From Candidatus Binatia bacterium (GTDB lineage: Bacteria; Desulfobacterota; Binatia; UBA9968): DNA of 33,801 nucleotides. Below are positions 23,356 to 31,767 of this stretch, piece by piece. The position numbers were made by a program, and so were the translations under genes. A model generated the notes under the pieces. The model made no database searches. It was not told the DNA's origin and saw only the letters and a program-made list of their open reading frames with translations. The stretch is from NCBI GenBank assembly GCA_036504975.1, contig DASXUF010000136.1:1-33801 (forward strand), in the 5' to 3' direction. Within the stretch, counting starts at the first letter, position 1; each line of letters begins with the position of its first letter.

Positions 23356-23760
23356 ATGGGAATGACGGACCCGATTGCCGATCTGCTGACGCGAATTCGC
23401 AACGCCCTGCGCGCCGGCCATGACAACGTGGAGGTGCCTTGTTCCCGCCTCAAAGAATCGCTCGTCAAAGTGCTGATTGCCGAGGGTTACTTGCAAGAGG
23501 TCAAACGAGTCAAAGTCAAAGAAGGCGCCGGCGAGTTGCTGCGCATTCATTTAAAATTCGACAAGGAACATAGGCCGATCATCACCGGAGTCAAACGTGT
23601 CAGCCGTCCGGGGCGGAGAGTCTACGTCGGGATCGACGAGATCGCGCCGATTCGCAAGGGGCTGGGCGTCAACGTGCTCTCGACCCCGAAAGGCATTCTC
23701 GTCGACCGCGACGCCAAGAAGGCGAAAGTCGGCGGCGAGCTGATCTGCTCGGTCTGGTAA
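23356..23760 (+). CDS. rpsH: 30S ribosomal protein S8
   Basis: Primary 16S rRNA-binding protein and, in E. coli, repressor of the spc operon. The 134-aa sequence starts MTDPIADLLTRIRNALRAG after two residues and ends with the conserved VLSTPKGILVDRDAKKAKVGGE. GGGAGAGAA precedes the ATG. Confidence 0.98.
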   Translation: MGMTDPIADLLTRIRNALRAGHDNVEVPCSRLKESLVKVLIAEGYLQEVKRVKVKEGAGELLRIHLKFDKEHRPIITGVKRVSRPGRRVYVGIDEIAPIRKGLGVNVLSTPKGILVDRDAKKAKVGGELICSVW

Positions 23761-23777
23761 AACAGGGAAGGTAGAAC

Positions 23778-24332
23778 GTGTCGCGCATCGGAAAATTACC
23801 GATATCGATTCCTGACGGAGTGAAAGTCGCCTTGGAAGACGGCGCCGTCCGGGTGGAAGGTCCGAAGGGTAAACTCCGGACCGTCATCCCGCCGCGCATC
23901 CAGGTGAGCGTCGAGGGAAAAGTCATCAAGGTCGCGCGCGAAGCCGAGGAGAGAGACGTCAAGGCGCTGCATGGATTGGCGCGCAAGTTGATCGCCAATA
24001 TGGTCGAGGGCGTGAGCAAGGGCTTCACCCGCATCCTGGAAATCAACGGCGTGGGTTACCGGGCCGAGGTTAAAGGGTCGGACCTTCATATCACGTTGGG
24101 TTATTCGCACCCGATCGTGTTTCCTTTGCCCGCCGGAGTAACGGCCACCGTGGAGCGCCAGATCATCATCACGTTGCAGAGCGCCGACCGGAGGCTCCTC
24201 GGCGAGACCGCGGCGGTCATTCGCGGCTTGCGACCGCCGGAGCCCTATAAAGGCAAAGGCGTCAAGTATCGCGAAGAAGTCATCAAACGCAAGGCCGGAA
24301 AAGCGGTCGGCGCGGCGGGATCGTCGCAGTAA
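23778..24332 (+). CDS. rplF: 50S ribosomal protein L6
   Basis: L6 lies near the sarcin-ricin loop and factor-binding site. Translation starts at GTG (GTGTCGCGC), read as MSRIGKLPISIPDGVKV, the conserved N terminus, with GGGAAGG upstream. Duplicated alpha/beta domains are visible, and the C-terminal part has RPPEPYKGKGVKYREEV. The 184 aa include a short Gly/Ala/Ser tail. Confidence 0.97.
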   Translation: MSRIGKLPISIPDGVKVALEDGAVRVEGPKGKLRTVIPPRIQVSVEGKVIKVAREAEERDVKALHGLARKLIANMVEGVSKGFTRILEINGVGYRAEVKGSDLHITLGYSHPIVFPLPAGVTATVERQIIITLQSADRRLLGETAAVIRGLRPPEPYKGKGVKYREEVIKRKAGKAVGAAGSSQ

Positions 24333-24344
24333 CGGAAATTATCC

Positions 24345-24710
24345 ATGTTGGACAACCGGAGAGAAATCGGACGCCACAGGCGCCAGCAGCGGGTGCGCAA
24401 GCAGGTTCGGGGAACCGACCAGCGCCCGCGGATCTGCGTCTATCGCAGCGTCAAACACATTTACGCGCACGTCATCTCCGACGAGAAGGGCGTTACGCTT
24501 GCCACTGTCTCGACCTTGTCTTCCGACCTCAAGGGCAAGCTCAAGAGCACCAAAGGAAAAGAGGCGGCGAAACAAGTCGGACAATTGCTTGCCAAGGCTT
24601 GCAAAGAGAAAAATATTTCTCGCGTGATATTCGACCGCAACGGGTTTCTCTACCATGGCCGAGTCCAGGCGTTGGCGGATGCCTTGCGCGAGGCCGGAGT
24701 GAAATTCTAG
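24345..24710 (+). CDS. rplR: 50S ribosomal protein L18
   Basis: 5S rRNA-binding protein of the central protuberance. The 121-aa sequence has [18 protein letters not shown] and the C-terminal [26 protein letters not shown] typical of L18. Twelve bases follow rplF. The gap to rpsE is filled by a heptad tract. Confidence 0.98.
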   Translation: MLDNRREIGRHRRQQRVRKQVRGTDQRPRICVYRSVKHIYAHVISDEKGVTLATVSTLSSDLKGKLKSTKGKEAAKQVGQLLAKACKEKNISRVIFDRNGFLYHGRVQALADALREAGVKF

Positions 24711-24780
24711 GACTGGGCCATGAGTGCCGAGGACTGAGTCTTTAACTCAGCACTCAGTCCTCATATCGCAGCACTGGAAA
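24711..24780. repeat. Inverted heptad repeat tract between rplR and rpsE
   Basis: It begins on the base after the rplR stop and keeps an exact 7-base phase to the rpsE ATG. Left units end in GAG (for example TGCCGAG, GACTGAG); right units begin CTCA (CTCAGCA, CTCAGTC). GAGGACTGAG (24729-24738) pairs perfectly over 10 bp with CTCAGTCCTC (24753-24762). Confidence 0.8.
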
Positions 24781-24782
24781 CT

Positions 24783-25280
24783 ATGGAACGAATCGATCCT
24801 CAAGGACTGGAACTGAAGGAGAAGGTCGTCCACATCAGCCGCGTCGCCAAAGTCGTTAAGGGTGGCCGGCGCTTCAGCTTCAACGCGCTCGTGGTTGTGG
24901 GCGACAGCAAGGCCGTGGTGGGCTATGGGCTGGGAAAGGCCAAGGAAGTTCCCGAGGCGATTCGCAAGGGATTGGAACAGGCGAAGAAGAGCCTGATCAG
25001 AATCCCGATCATCGACGGAACGATTCCGTTCGAGGTCACCGGCCGTTTCGGCGCGGGTTACGTGATATTGAAACCGGCCTCCGACGGAACCGGCGTCATC
25101 GCCGGCGGCGGCGTGCGCGCCGTTGTCGAAGCCGCGGGGATTCACAATGTCCTCACGAAATGCATCGGCTCGAGCAATCCGCATAACAGCGTCAAGGCCA
25201 CTTTCGAAGCGCTGAAGGCTCTTGAGCTGCCGGAGGGGATTGCGGGTCGGAGAGGGAAGCTGTTGCAGGAGATTCGCTGA
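24783..25280 (+). CDS. rpsE: 30S ribosomal protein S5
   Basis: S5 affects accuracy and mRNA unwinding at the entry site. The 165-aa protein has [19 protein letters not shown], the spectinomycin-contact loop region, and [23 protein letters not shown]. It is followed after 4 bases directly by rplO; the gene for L30 (rpmD), usually between them, is missing. The upstream gap is only heptad repeat, with a weak GGAAA before the ATG. Confidence 0.98.
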   Translation: MERIDPQGLELKEKVVHISRVAKVVKGGRRFSFNALVVVGDSKAVVGYGLGKAKEVPEAIRKGLEQAKKSLIRIPIIDGTIPFEVTGRFGAGYVILKPASDGTGVIAGGGVRAVVEAAGIHNVLTKCIGSSNPHNSVKATFEALKALELPEGIAGRRGKLLQEIR

Positions 25281-25284
25281 AATT

Positions 25285-25758
25285 ATGGACTTAAGCGCTT
25301 TGAAGCCGGCGCCCGGCGCGACGAAAAAAAGAAAACGGGTTGGGCGCGGAGACGGCTCGGGCCACGGGAAGACATCGTGCCGGGGCCACAAGGGGCAGGG
25401 TTCCCGGTCCGGCGGTAACGTGCATCCCGGGTTTGAAGGCGGCCAGATGCCGCTCATACGCCGCATTCCCAAGCATGGCTTTCATAACCCATTCCGGCAG
25501 AGTTACGTCGTCGTGAATCTCGGGCAGCTCGAAATATTCGCTTCCGCCAGCGAGGTGACGCCCGAGCTTATGCTCGAGCGCCGCCTGATTCGGCGCAAGG
25601 GCGAGCCGGTGAAGGTTTTGGCGGATGGCGCGCTCACCAAGCCGTTGACCGTAAAGGCGCATGCGTTTTCTTCCAAGGCGAAAGAAAAACTCGAGGCGCT
25701 GGGCGGCAAAGCGGAATTGATAACGGAAGGCGCTACGAAAGCAGCGGTAGGCAAATAG
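25285..25758 (+). CDS. rplO: 50S ribosomal protein L15
   Basis: Late-assembly large-subunit protein. The start [20 protein letters not shown] is canonical and gives 157 aa. [21 protein letters not shown] is the conserved Gly/Lys-rich segment, and the middle has [18 protein letters not shown]. The last residues (AAVGK) are coded by bases that form the left arm of the downstream repeat hairpin, so the C terminus may have been reshaped by it. Confidence 0.97.
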   Translation: MDLSALKPAPGATKKRKRVGRGDGSGHGKTSCRGHKGQGSRSGGNVHPGFEGGQMPLIRRIPKHGFHNPFRQSYVVVNLGQLEIFASASEVTPELMLERRLIRRKGEPVKVLADGALTKPLTVKAHAFSSKAKEKLEALGGKAELITEGATKAAVGK

Positions 25759-25808
25759 AGCATCGGGGTTTTTCTTCCGAATGCCTAATGCCTACCGTCT
25801 AACGCCTG
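25744..25808. repeat. Heptad repeat and hairpin spanning the rplO end and secY leader
   Basis: Units of consensus NNGCCTA (ATGCCTA twice, then two degenerate copies) occupy 25781-25808. GCGGTAGGCA inside the last codons of rplO (25744-25753) pairs over 10 bp, one G-U, with TGCCTACCGT (25789-25798). The word is the reverse complement of the TAGGCNN tract before rplP. No Shine-Dalgarno lies between the tract and the secY ATG. Confidence 0.75.
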
Positions 25809-25817
25809 GTTTTTAAT

Positions 25818-27128
25818 ATGATTGAAGGTTTTCAAAACGCGACCAGAATTCCGGAGCTTCGGCGCAGGATATTTTTTACCCTGGCCATGCTCGCCGTCTA
25901 CCGTGTGGGAGTTCACATCCCAACGCCGGGGATCGATCGGGTCGCTTTGGCGTCTTTCTTCGACAAAGTGAAAGACACGATCTTCGGCCTGTTCAACCTT
26001 TTTTCCGGCGGCGCCTTGGAGCAGTTCTCGGTCTTCTCTTTGGGCATCATGCCCTACATCAGCGCGTCCATCATTCTCCAGCTCCTTACGGTCGTTTTTC
26101 CCTATCTCGAACGCCTCTCCAAGGAGGGCGAGGTCGGCCGCAGGAAAATCACGCAATACACACGCTACGGCACCATCGTTCTCTCCATCATTCAAGGCCT
26201 GATGATCGCCGTCGGGATGGAGGGAACGCGCGGCGGCGGCGGCGAGCCCATCGTGCTCGATCCCGGATGGCGTTTTCGCATCATGACGGTCATCACCCTG
26301 ACTTCCGGTACCGCCTTCATCATGTGGTTGGGAGAGCAGATCACAGAGCGGGGCATCGGCAACGGCATCTCGCTCATCATTTTCGCCGGGATCATCGCGC
26401 GACTGCCGTCGGCCATCACCTCTACCTATCAGTTCATTCAGGAGGGAGAACTAGGCATCCTAGTGGTTCTTCTGGTCGTGGCGATCGTCGTCGCCACCGT
26501 CGCAGTGGTGATATTCATGGAGCGCGGCCAAAGAAGGATCCCGGTCCAGTACGCCAAAAGAGTGGTGGGCCGCAAGATGTACGGCGGCCAGAGCTCTCAT
26601 CTCCCGCTCAAGATCAACACCGCCGGCGTGATTCCGCCGATCTTCGCCTCTTCGATTCTGATCTTTCCGGCGACGGTTGCTCAATTCGTGCAGCATCCGT
26701 GGGCACAGGCCGCGGCCGGTTACCTCGCTCCAGGCCAATGGCTGCATGACCTGCTTTACGTCGGATTCATTATTTTCTTTTGTTACTTCTATACTGCGGT
26801 CGTGTTCAATCCCGTCGATGTGGCGGAGAACATGAAGAAGTTCGGCGGCTACATTCCCGGAATCAGGCCGGGCCAGAAGACCGCGGAGTTCATCGACCGG
26901 GTGCTCTCCAGGATCACCTTGGGCGGAGCGATTTATATTTCGATAGTGGCGCTGTTGCCCACGATGCTGATCAGACAATTCAACGTGCCGTTCTACTTCG
27001 GCGGTACGGCATTGCTGATCGTGGTGGGAGTGGCGATGGATACCGTGGCCCAGGTTGAAACTCATATGATCACCCGGAACTACGAAGGCTTCATGAAACG
27101 GGGTCGCTTGAGGGGGAGAAGAGGCTAG
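25818..27128 (+). CDS. secY: Preprotein translocase subunit SecY
   Basis: Channel-forming subunit of the Sec translocon in the inner membrane. The 436-aa protein has the expected ten hydrophobic segments. The first contains [20 protein letters not shown], and a later one [19 protein letters not shown], with the pore-lining isoleucines. The basic cytosolic loops that bind SecA and the ribosome include [15 protein letters not shown] and [12 protein letters not shown]. The C-terminal cytoplasmic tail ends RGRLRGRRG. adk follows after 8 bases. Confidence 0.98.
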   Translation: MIEGFQNATRIPELRRRIFFTLAMLAVYRVGVHIPTPGIDRVALASFFDKVKDTIFGLFNLFSGGALEQFSVFSLGIMPYISASIILQLLTVVFPYLERLSKEGEVGRRKITQYTRYGTIVLSIIQGLMIAVGMEGTRGGGGEPIVLDPGWRFRIMTVITLTSGTAFIMWLGEQITERGIGNGISLIIFAGIIARLPSAITSTYQFIQEGELGILVVLLVVAIVVATVAVVIFMERGQRRIPVQYAKRVVGRKMYGGQSSHLPLKINTAGVIPPIFASSILIFPATVAQFVQHPWAQAAAGYLAPGQWLHDLLYVGFIIFFCYFYTAVVFNPVDVAENMKKFGGYIPGIRPGQKTAEFIDRVLSRITLGGAIYISIVALLPTMLIRQFNVPFYFGGTALLIVVGVAMDTVAQVETHMITRNYEGFMKRGRLRGRRG

Positions 27129-27136
27129 GATTATCC

Positions 27137-27787
27137 GTGGGCGTACTGCGCGTGGTTTTTTTTGGTCCTCCGGGGGCCGGGAAAGGAACTCAAGCGAGAC
27201 TTCTCCAGCAGAAGTTCGGCGCGTGCCAGGTTTCGACCGGAGAGATCCTGCGCACGGCGGCGCGTGAACAGAGCGCGCTTGGGAAGCAGGCGGCGGATTA
27301 CCTCGACCGGGGAGATTTGGTTCCCGATCAGGTCATGGTCAAGCTCGTCGCCGAGCGCCTGCGCGAGCCGGATTGCCAGGGCGGTTTCATCCTGGACGGC
27401 TTTCCCCGAACCATCGCCCAGGCGGATCAACTGGAGAAGATGCTTAAAGACAGCGGCCTCCCGCTGGAATCCGCGCTGTGTATCCAGGCGTCCAAGGATG
27501 TGCTGATCAAGCGGTTGTCCGGGCGGCGCACCTGTAAAAAATGCGGCAACCTGCACCATACGATATTCGATCCGCCCGCCAGGCCGGGGCTATGCAATCG
27601 CTGCGGCGGAGAGCTCTACCAGCGGGAAGACGATCGCGAGGAAATGATCGCCGCGCGGCTCGGCGTCTATGAAAATCAGACCGCGCCGCTCAAGGAATAT
27701 TATCGCAAGCGCGGCCTGCTGAAGGAGATCGACGGCGTGGGCAGCGTGGAGGAGGTCCGCAAGCGGGTGCTGCTGGCGGTCACATGA
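27137..27787 (+). CDS. adk: Adenylate kinase with four-cysteine zinc LID
   Basis: Makes 2 ADP from ATP and AMP in the cytoplasm. GTG start. The P-loop GPPGAGKGT is at 10-18, and DGFPRT, which binds AMP, is at 87-92. The LID (about 125-165) carries C133, C136, C153 and C156, the zinc-binding long form found in many Gram-positive and some Gram-negative bacteria. Length is 216 aa. It overlaps map by 4 bases (ATGA). secY-adk-map is the common spc-operon order. Confidence 0.97.
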   Translation: MGVLRVVFFGPPGAGKGTQARLLQQKFGACQVSTGEILRTAAREQSALGKQAADYLDRGDLVPDQVMVKLVAERLREPDCQGGFILDGFPRTIAQADQLEKMLKDSGLPLESALCIQASKDVLIKRLSGRRTCKKCGNLHHTIFDPPARPGLCNRCGGELYQREDDREEMIAARLGVYENQTAPLKEYYRKRGLLKEIDGVGSVEEVRKRVLLAVT

Positions 27788-28542
27788 TCACAATCAAATC
27801 CGCGCGTGAGATCGAGGTGATGCGGCGCGCCAACGTGATCGTCGCCGAGATTCTCCAGCGGCTAAAAGAAAAAGCCGCCCCGGGCGTGACGACCTTGGAG
27901 CTGGACGCGTTGGCCGAGGAGTTGACCTATAAAAAAAAAGCCGCGCCGGCGTTCAAAGGATACCAAATGGCCGGGAGGGTTTATCCCAGATCTCTCTGCG
28001 TCTCGGTCAATGAAGAGATCGTCCACGGTATTCCCTCGGGACGCGTGTTGAAAAACGGCGACATCGTGGGGATCGACTTCGGCGTCATTTACGAAGGATT
28101 CTACGGCGATTCCGCGGTCACCATCGGGATCGGAAAGATCAGCGAAGACGCCCGCCGGCTGGTGCAGGTGACCGAACAGGCGCTGTATCGCGGCATCGAG
28201 CATCTGCGCGACGGCAAGAGACTCGGGGATTTGTCCGCGGCGATTCAGCAAACCGCCGAAGGCGCCGGGTTCTCCGTGGTCCGGGCGTTTGTGGGGCATG
28301 GCATCGGCAAACACCTGCATGAGGATCCTCCGGTGCCGAACTACGGCGAGCCGGAGCGAGGCCTTCGCCTCAAGGAAGGGATGGTTTTGGCCATCGAGCC
28401 GATGGTCAACGCGGGGAGCTGGGAAGTCAAGATGAAAGAGGATGGCTGGACGGCGGTGACCGGCGACGGCAGTCTCTCGGCCCATTTCGAGCATTCGGTC
28501 GCGATCACTGCGAATGGGCCGTACATTCTGAGCCAGCTTTAG
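27784..28542 (+). CDS. map: Methionine aminopeptidase, type I
   Basis: Removes the initiator methionine from new proteins. The 252-aa pita-bread fold enzyme has all five metal ligands: D98 and D109 (in GIDFG and GDSAVT), H172 (in [10 protein letters not shown]), E205 (in IEPMV) and E236 (in FEHSVAIT). H81 in VHGIP is the conserved substrate-side histidine. It lacks the N-terminal zinc-finger extension. infA follows after 32 bases. Confidence 0.98.
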   Translation: MITIKSAREIEVMRRANVIVAEILQRLKEKAAPGVTTLELDALAEELTYKKKAAPAFKGYQMAGRVYPRSLCVSVNEEIVHGIPSGRVLKNGDIVGIDFGVIYEGFYGDSAVTIGIGKISEDARRLVQVTEQALYRGIEHLRDGKRLGDLSAAIQQTAEGAGFSVVRAFVGHGIGKHLHEDPPVPNYGEPERGLRLKEGMVLAIEPMVNAGSWEVKMKEDGWTAVTGDGSLSAHFEHSVAITANGPYILSQL

Positions 28543-28574
28543 TTGGGATACAGAGCGCGGAAAACCGAGCAGGT

Positions 28575-28793
28575 ATGCCGAAAGAAGACGCGATCGAGGT
28601 AACCGGCACCGTGTTGGAAACGCTCCCGAACGCCATGTTTCGGGTGGAGCTGGACAACGGCCACAAAGTGTTGGCCCATATCTCGGGAAAAATGAGGATG
28701 CATTACATCAAGATTCTCCCGGGCGACAAAGTCAAAATCGAGCTCTCGCCCTACGACTTGGCCAGGGGCAGGATCATCTACCGGGAGAGATAG
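28575..28793 (+). CDS. infA: Translation initiation factor IF-1
   Basis: OB-fold factor that occupies the A site during initiation. The 72-aa protein starts [22 protein letters not shown] and contains [19 protein letters not shown] and the terminal [20 protein letters not shown] lies about 4 bases before the ATG. rpmJ starts 7 bases after its stop. Confidence 0.97.
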   Translation: MPKEDAIEVTGTVLETLPNAMFRVELDNGHKVLAHISGKMRMHYIKILPGDKVKIELSPYDLARGRIIYRER

Positions 28794-28800
28794 GCGACAG

Positions 28801-28914
28801 ATGAAGGTACGAGCATCGGTTAAAAAGATCTGCAACAAATGCAAGGTGATCCGGCGCAAGGGAGTCGTGCGCGTGGTTTGCGTCAACACCCGGCACAAGC
28901 AGAGGCAAGGATAA
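28801..28914 (+). CDS. rpmJ: 50S ribosomal protein L36 (zinc-binding form)
   Basis: Smallest large-subunit protein, 37 aa, [20 protein letters not shown]11, C14, C27 and H32 form the CCCH zinc site of the C+ form. It lies in the usual place between infA and rpsM. The message then passes through a 149-base repeat-rich gap. Confidence 0.96.
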   Translation: MKVRASVKKICNKCKVIRRKGVVRVVCVNTRHKQRQG

Positions 28915-28917
28915 ATA

Positions 28918-29036
28918 ATTTTAGATTTTCGATTTCAGCCAAAGGACTGATCAGCCTCAGGCTGAGCCGATTTTCGATTGAATCGTTCGACTGAGCTCAC
29001 GACGAAGTCTAAAATCCAAAATCTAAAATCGAAAAT
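28918..29036. repeat. Nested inverted heptad repeat between rpmJ and rpsM
   Basis: Left units TTTTAGA and TTTTCGA (28919-28932) and right units TCNAAAA (four copies, 29008-29035) are inverted: 28919-28935 pairs with 29012-29028 at 16 of 17 positions. The loop of about 75 bases holds two further palindromes: TCAGCC-TCA-GGCTGA (about 28951-28965) and a segment around TGAGCTCA (28992-28999) flanked by TTCG and CGAA. This looks like one repeat inserted into another. The tract occupies most of a 149-base gap and holds no gene. Confidence 0.8.
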
Positions 29037-29063
29037 GGGCGGTCGGGATTAAAGGGGGGAAAG

Positions 29064-29447
29064 ATGGCGCGCATAGCCGGAGTGGATTTGCCCAAGAACA
29101 AGCGCATGGAGATCGCGCTTACTTATATTTACGGCATCGGCCGGAGCAACTCGAGAAAGATTCTCCAGTCGGCCGGGATCTCCTTTGACACCAAGACCGA
29201 CAACTTGACCGACGACGAGGTAGTGAAGATCCGCCAGCTGATCGATCAGGGCCACAAGGTGGAAGGCGATCTCCGGCGCGAGGTGTCGCAGAACATCAAG
29301 CGCCACGTCGACGTGGGATCGTACCGGGGAATCCGGCACCGCAAGGGCTTGCCGGTGCGGGGACAGCGGACGCACACCAACGCGCGCACGCGCAAGGGGC
29401 CGCGCAAGACGGTAGCTGGGAAAAAGACCGCCCCATCCAAAGGATAG
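29064..29447 (+). CDS. rpsM: 30S ribosomal protein S13
   Basis: 30S head protein that contacts P-site tRNA and the large subunit. The 127-aa protein has [20 protein letters not shown], the H2TH motif and the C-terminal [19 protein letters not shown] strong GGGGGGAAAG Shine-Dalgarno precedes the ATG, marking it as the head of the alpha group after the repeat gap. Confidence 0.98.
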   Translation: MARIAGVDLPKNKRMEIALTYIYGIGRSNSRKILQSAGISFDTKTDNLTDDEVVKIRQLIDQGHKVEGDLRREVSQNIKRHVDVGSYRGIRHRKGLPVRGQRTHTNARTRKGPRKTVAGKKTAPSKG

Positions 29448-29490
29448 TAAGATAGTAAAAGGTAGGGGCGCGATTCATCGCGCCCGGTAC
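29443..29490. repeat. Direct octamer repeat and perfect hairpin between rpsM and rpsK
   Basis: GATAGTAA occurs twice in tandem (29443-29458), the first copy overlapping the rpsM stop. It is followed by GGGCGCGAT (29466-29474) paired perfectly with ATCGCGCCC (29477-29485), with GTA/TAC outside. No T tract follows. The stretch around GTAGGGGCG...CGCCC resembles, from memory, a palindrome scattered in several bacterial groups; this identity is inference. Confidence 0.7.
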
Positions 29491-29507
29491 AAAAAGCAGG
29501 AGAAAAA

Positions 29508-29993
29508 ATGGCGAAGGACGATCAGGGAACTGAAGAGAAAAAGGCCGAAGCGCGCCCAGAGGATAAGACAGGCGAGAAAGGCGGCGAGAAAGCGGCCGCC
29601 GAGAAGGCGGCGGAGCGTGCGGCGCGGAAGAAAAAGGGCAGAAAAAACGTCGCCGAGGGCGTCGTCCACATCCATTCGACCTTCAACAATACGATCGTCA
29701 CGATCACCGACTATCAAGGCAACGTCATCTCGTGGTCGAGCGCCGGCACGATGGGATTCAAGGGCTCGCGCAAGGGAACACCCTTCGCGGCGCAGCAGGC
29801 GGCCGACAACGCGGCCAAAAAAGCGGCCGACCACGGCGTGCGCAGCGTGCAGGTTTTTGTGCGCGGCCCCGGCGCGGGGCGAGAGTCGGCGCTCAGATCG
29901 CTGCAGGCGGCCGGCATCCATATCAGCCTGATCAAGGACGTCACGCCGATTCCGCATAACGGCTGCCGTCCGCCTAAGCGGAGGAGAGTATGA
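29508..29993 (+). CDS. rpsK: 30S ribosomal protein S11 with charged N-terminal extension
   Basis: S11 sits on the 30S platform near the E site and the mRNA path. The core from about residue 44 is canonical, with [18 protein letters not shown] and the end [18 protein letters not shown]. Residues 1-43 form an unusual Lys/Glu/Ala-rich extension; most S11 proteins start close to the core. CAGGAG 7 bases before the ATG supports this start. Length 161 aa against about 125-130 normally. Confidence 0.97.
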   Translation: MAKDDQGTEEKKAEARPEDKTGEKGGEKAAAEKAAERAARKKKGRKNVAEGVVHIHSTFNNTIVTITDYQGNVISWSSAGTMGFKGSRKGTPFAAQQAADNAAKKAADHGVRSVQVFVRGPGAGRESALRSLQAAGIHISLIKDVTPIPHNGCRPPKRRRV

Positions 29994-30032
29994 CTATAGG
30001 CGAATATAAAAACTTGAGGAGAGCGTAAAGCC

Positions 30033-30659
30033 GTGGCCAGGTACACCGGATCGGTTTGCCGTCTTTGCCGGCGCGAGAATTTGAAGCTCTTTCTCAAGGG
30101 AGAGCGCTGCTACACGGACAAATGCGCGATCGAACGCAGAAACTATCCGCCGGGCCAACACGGCCAGGGCCGTCCGAAATTTTCCGAGTACAGCATTCAG
30201 TTGCGCGAGAAGCAAAAGATCAAGCGCATGTACGGCCTCTTCGAGAAGCAGTTCCGCCGCACTTTCGAGCTGGCCGAGCGGGTCAAGGGAATCACCGGCG
30301 AGACTCTCTTGATTCTTTTGGAAAGACGATTGGACAACGCCGCTTACCGGCTGGGTTTTGCCAGCTCCCGGGCTGATGCGCGCCTGCTCGTGCGCCACGG
30401 GCACGTCACCGTCAACGGCAAGCGGGTGAACATCCCGTCGTATTTAGTTCGCGCCGGCGACGTGGTCGCGGTGGTCGAGTCGGGCCGCCAGATGGTGCGC
30501 GTGCTGGCGGCCATGGAGGCCGCGCAGCGGCGCGGCGTGCCGGAATGGATCGAAGTGGACCGCGACAGCGTGAGCGGCAAAATAAAATATCTGCCTACGA
30601 GGAGCGACATCACGGCGCCGATCAACGAAAAACTGGTCGTGGAGTTGTATTCCAAGTAA
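30033..30659 (+). CDS. rpsD: 30S ribosomal protein S4 (zinc-binding form)
   Basis: Primary 16S rRNA binder of the 30S body, and repressor of the alpha operon in E. coli. GTG start, with GAGGAGAG upstream. C9, C12, C26 and C31 near the N terminus form a zinc site, the C+ type of S4. The S4 RNA-binding fold follows, with [19 protein letters not shown] and [18 protein letters not shown]. Length 208 aa is normal. Confidence 0.97.
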   Translation: MARYTGSVCRLCRRENLKLFLKGERCYTDKCAIERRNYPPGQHGQGRPKFSEYSIQLREKQKIKRMYGLFEKQFRRTFELAERVKGITGETLLILLERRLDNAAYRLGFASSRADARLLVRHGHVTVNGKRVNIPSYLVRAGDVVAVVESGRQMVRVLAAMEAAQRRGVPEWIEVDRDSVSGKIKYLPTRSDITAPINEKLVVELYSK

Positions 30660-30681
30660 CGTCGGAATCGAGGGGATCGAT

Positions 30682-31698
30682 ATGCACAGGCATTGGACCG
30701 ATTTGATCAAGCCCAAAGAACTTGAAGTGGACGAAAAAAACCTGACCGCCACTTACGGGAAATTTTATGCCGAACCTTTCGAGCGGGGATTCGGCTCAAC
30801 CATCGGCAATTCGCTGAGAAGGACTCTCCTCTCCTCGCTCATGGGGGCGGCGATCGTTTCGGTCCGCATCAAGGGAATTCTGCACGAGTTCTCGACGATC
30901 GCCGGAATCACCGAGGACGTGACCGACATCATTCTAAATCTCAAGGAAGTCCGCTTAAGGTTGATGGACAGCGAGCAGCAGACGATCCGGATCGAAGCCA
31001 AGGGATCGAAGACGGTCCAGGCGCGGGATATCATCGCAGGACCCAACGTCGAGATCCTCAATCCGGACCAGCACATCGCCACCCTCGCGCGCGAGGCGAA
31101 GCTCGAAATGGAGATGGTGGTGAAGCTCGGGCGCGGTTACGTGCCGGCGGAGCGGAACAAGGAAGAAGGCGTGCCGGTGGACACGATCGCGATGGACGCC
31201 ATTTTTACGCCGATCCGCAAGGTGAATTTCAACGTGACCAACGCGCGCGTCGGACAGCGGACCGATTATGACCGCCTCGTGTTCGAAGTGTGGACCGACG
31301 GCGGCGTGAAGCCCGACGACGCGGTCGCCTACGCGGCCAAGATCCTCCAGGACCAGCTCCAGATCTTCATCAATTTCAACGAGGAGCCGGAGCAGAGGAA
31401 TGAAGAGGCGCCGTCGATTCCGCTGAATGAGAACCTCTATCGCAGCGTGGACGAGCTGGAATTTTCCGTCCGCTCGCAGAACTGCCTGCAGAACGCCGAT
31501 ATCAAATATATCGGCGAGCTGGTTCAGAAGACCGAGCAGGAGATGCTCAAGACCAAAAACTTCGGCCAGAAGTCGCTCAACGAGATCAAGGAGATTCTTC
31601 GTGGCATGGGACTGGAGCTCGGCATGAAGATCGACCATTTCCCGCCGCGCGAAGAGATCGAAAACCGCCGGCGCGCTCGGGAAAAAGAGACGGCGTAA
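30682..31698 (+). CDS. rpoA: DNA-directed RNA polymerase subunit alpha
   Basis: Alpha subunit, which nucleates RNA polymerase assembly (N-terminal domain) and contacts UP elements and activators (C-terminal domain). The dimerisation segment with [19 protein letters not shown] is at about 34-52. The alpha-CTD (about 250-325) has [17 protein letters not shown], which contains the residue matching DNA-binding E. coli R265. GAGGGGA precedes the ATG. Length is 338 aa. Confidence 0.99.
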   Translation: MHRHWTDLIKPKELEVDEKNLTATYGKFYAEPFERGFGSTIGNSLRRTLLSSLMGAAIVSVRIKGILHEFSTIAGITEDVTDIILNLKEVRLRLMDSEQQTIRIEAKGSKTVQARDIIAGPNVEILNPDQHIATLAREAKLEMEMVVKLGRGYVPAERNKEEGVPVDTIAMDAIFTPIRKVNFNVTNARVGQRTDYDRLVFEVWTDGGVKPDDAVAYAAKILQDQLQIFINFNEEPEQRNEEAPSIPLNENLYRSVDELEFSVRSQNCLQNADIKYIGELVQKTEQEMLKTKNFGQKSLNEIKEILRGMGLELGMKIDHFPPREEIENRRRAREKETA

Positions 31699-31702
31699 AA
31701 AA

Positions 31703-31765
31703 GTTTCGCCTTGTGGGTTTCGGGTTTCGAGGCCACCGCCTCCCGACTCGGAACTCGGAACTAAA
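31703..31765. repeat. Inverted heptad repeat tract between rpoA and rplQ
   Basis: Nine consecutive 7-base blocks run from just after the rpoA stop to 2 bases before the rplQ ATG. Left blocks include GTTTCGG and GTTTCGA; right blocks include GACTCGG and AACTCGG. 31717-31731 can pair with 31747-31761 at all 15 positions if three G-U pairs are allowed, so the fold fits RNA better than DNA. The word is shared with the tract before rplE. Confidence 0.85.
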
Positions 31766-31767
31766 AC

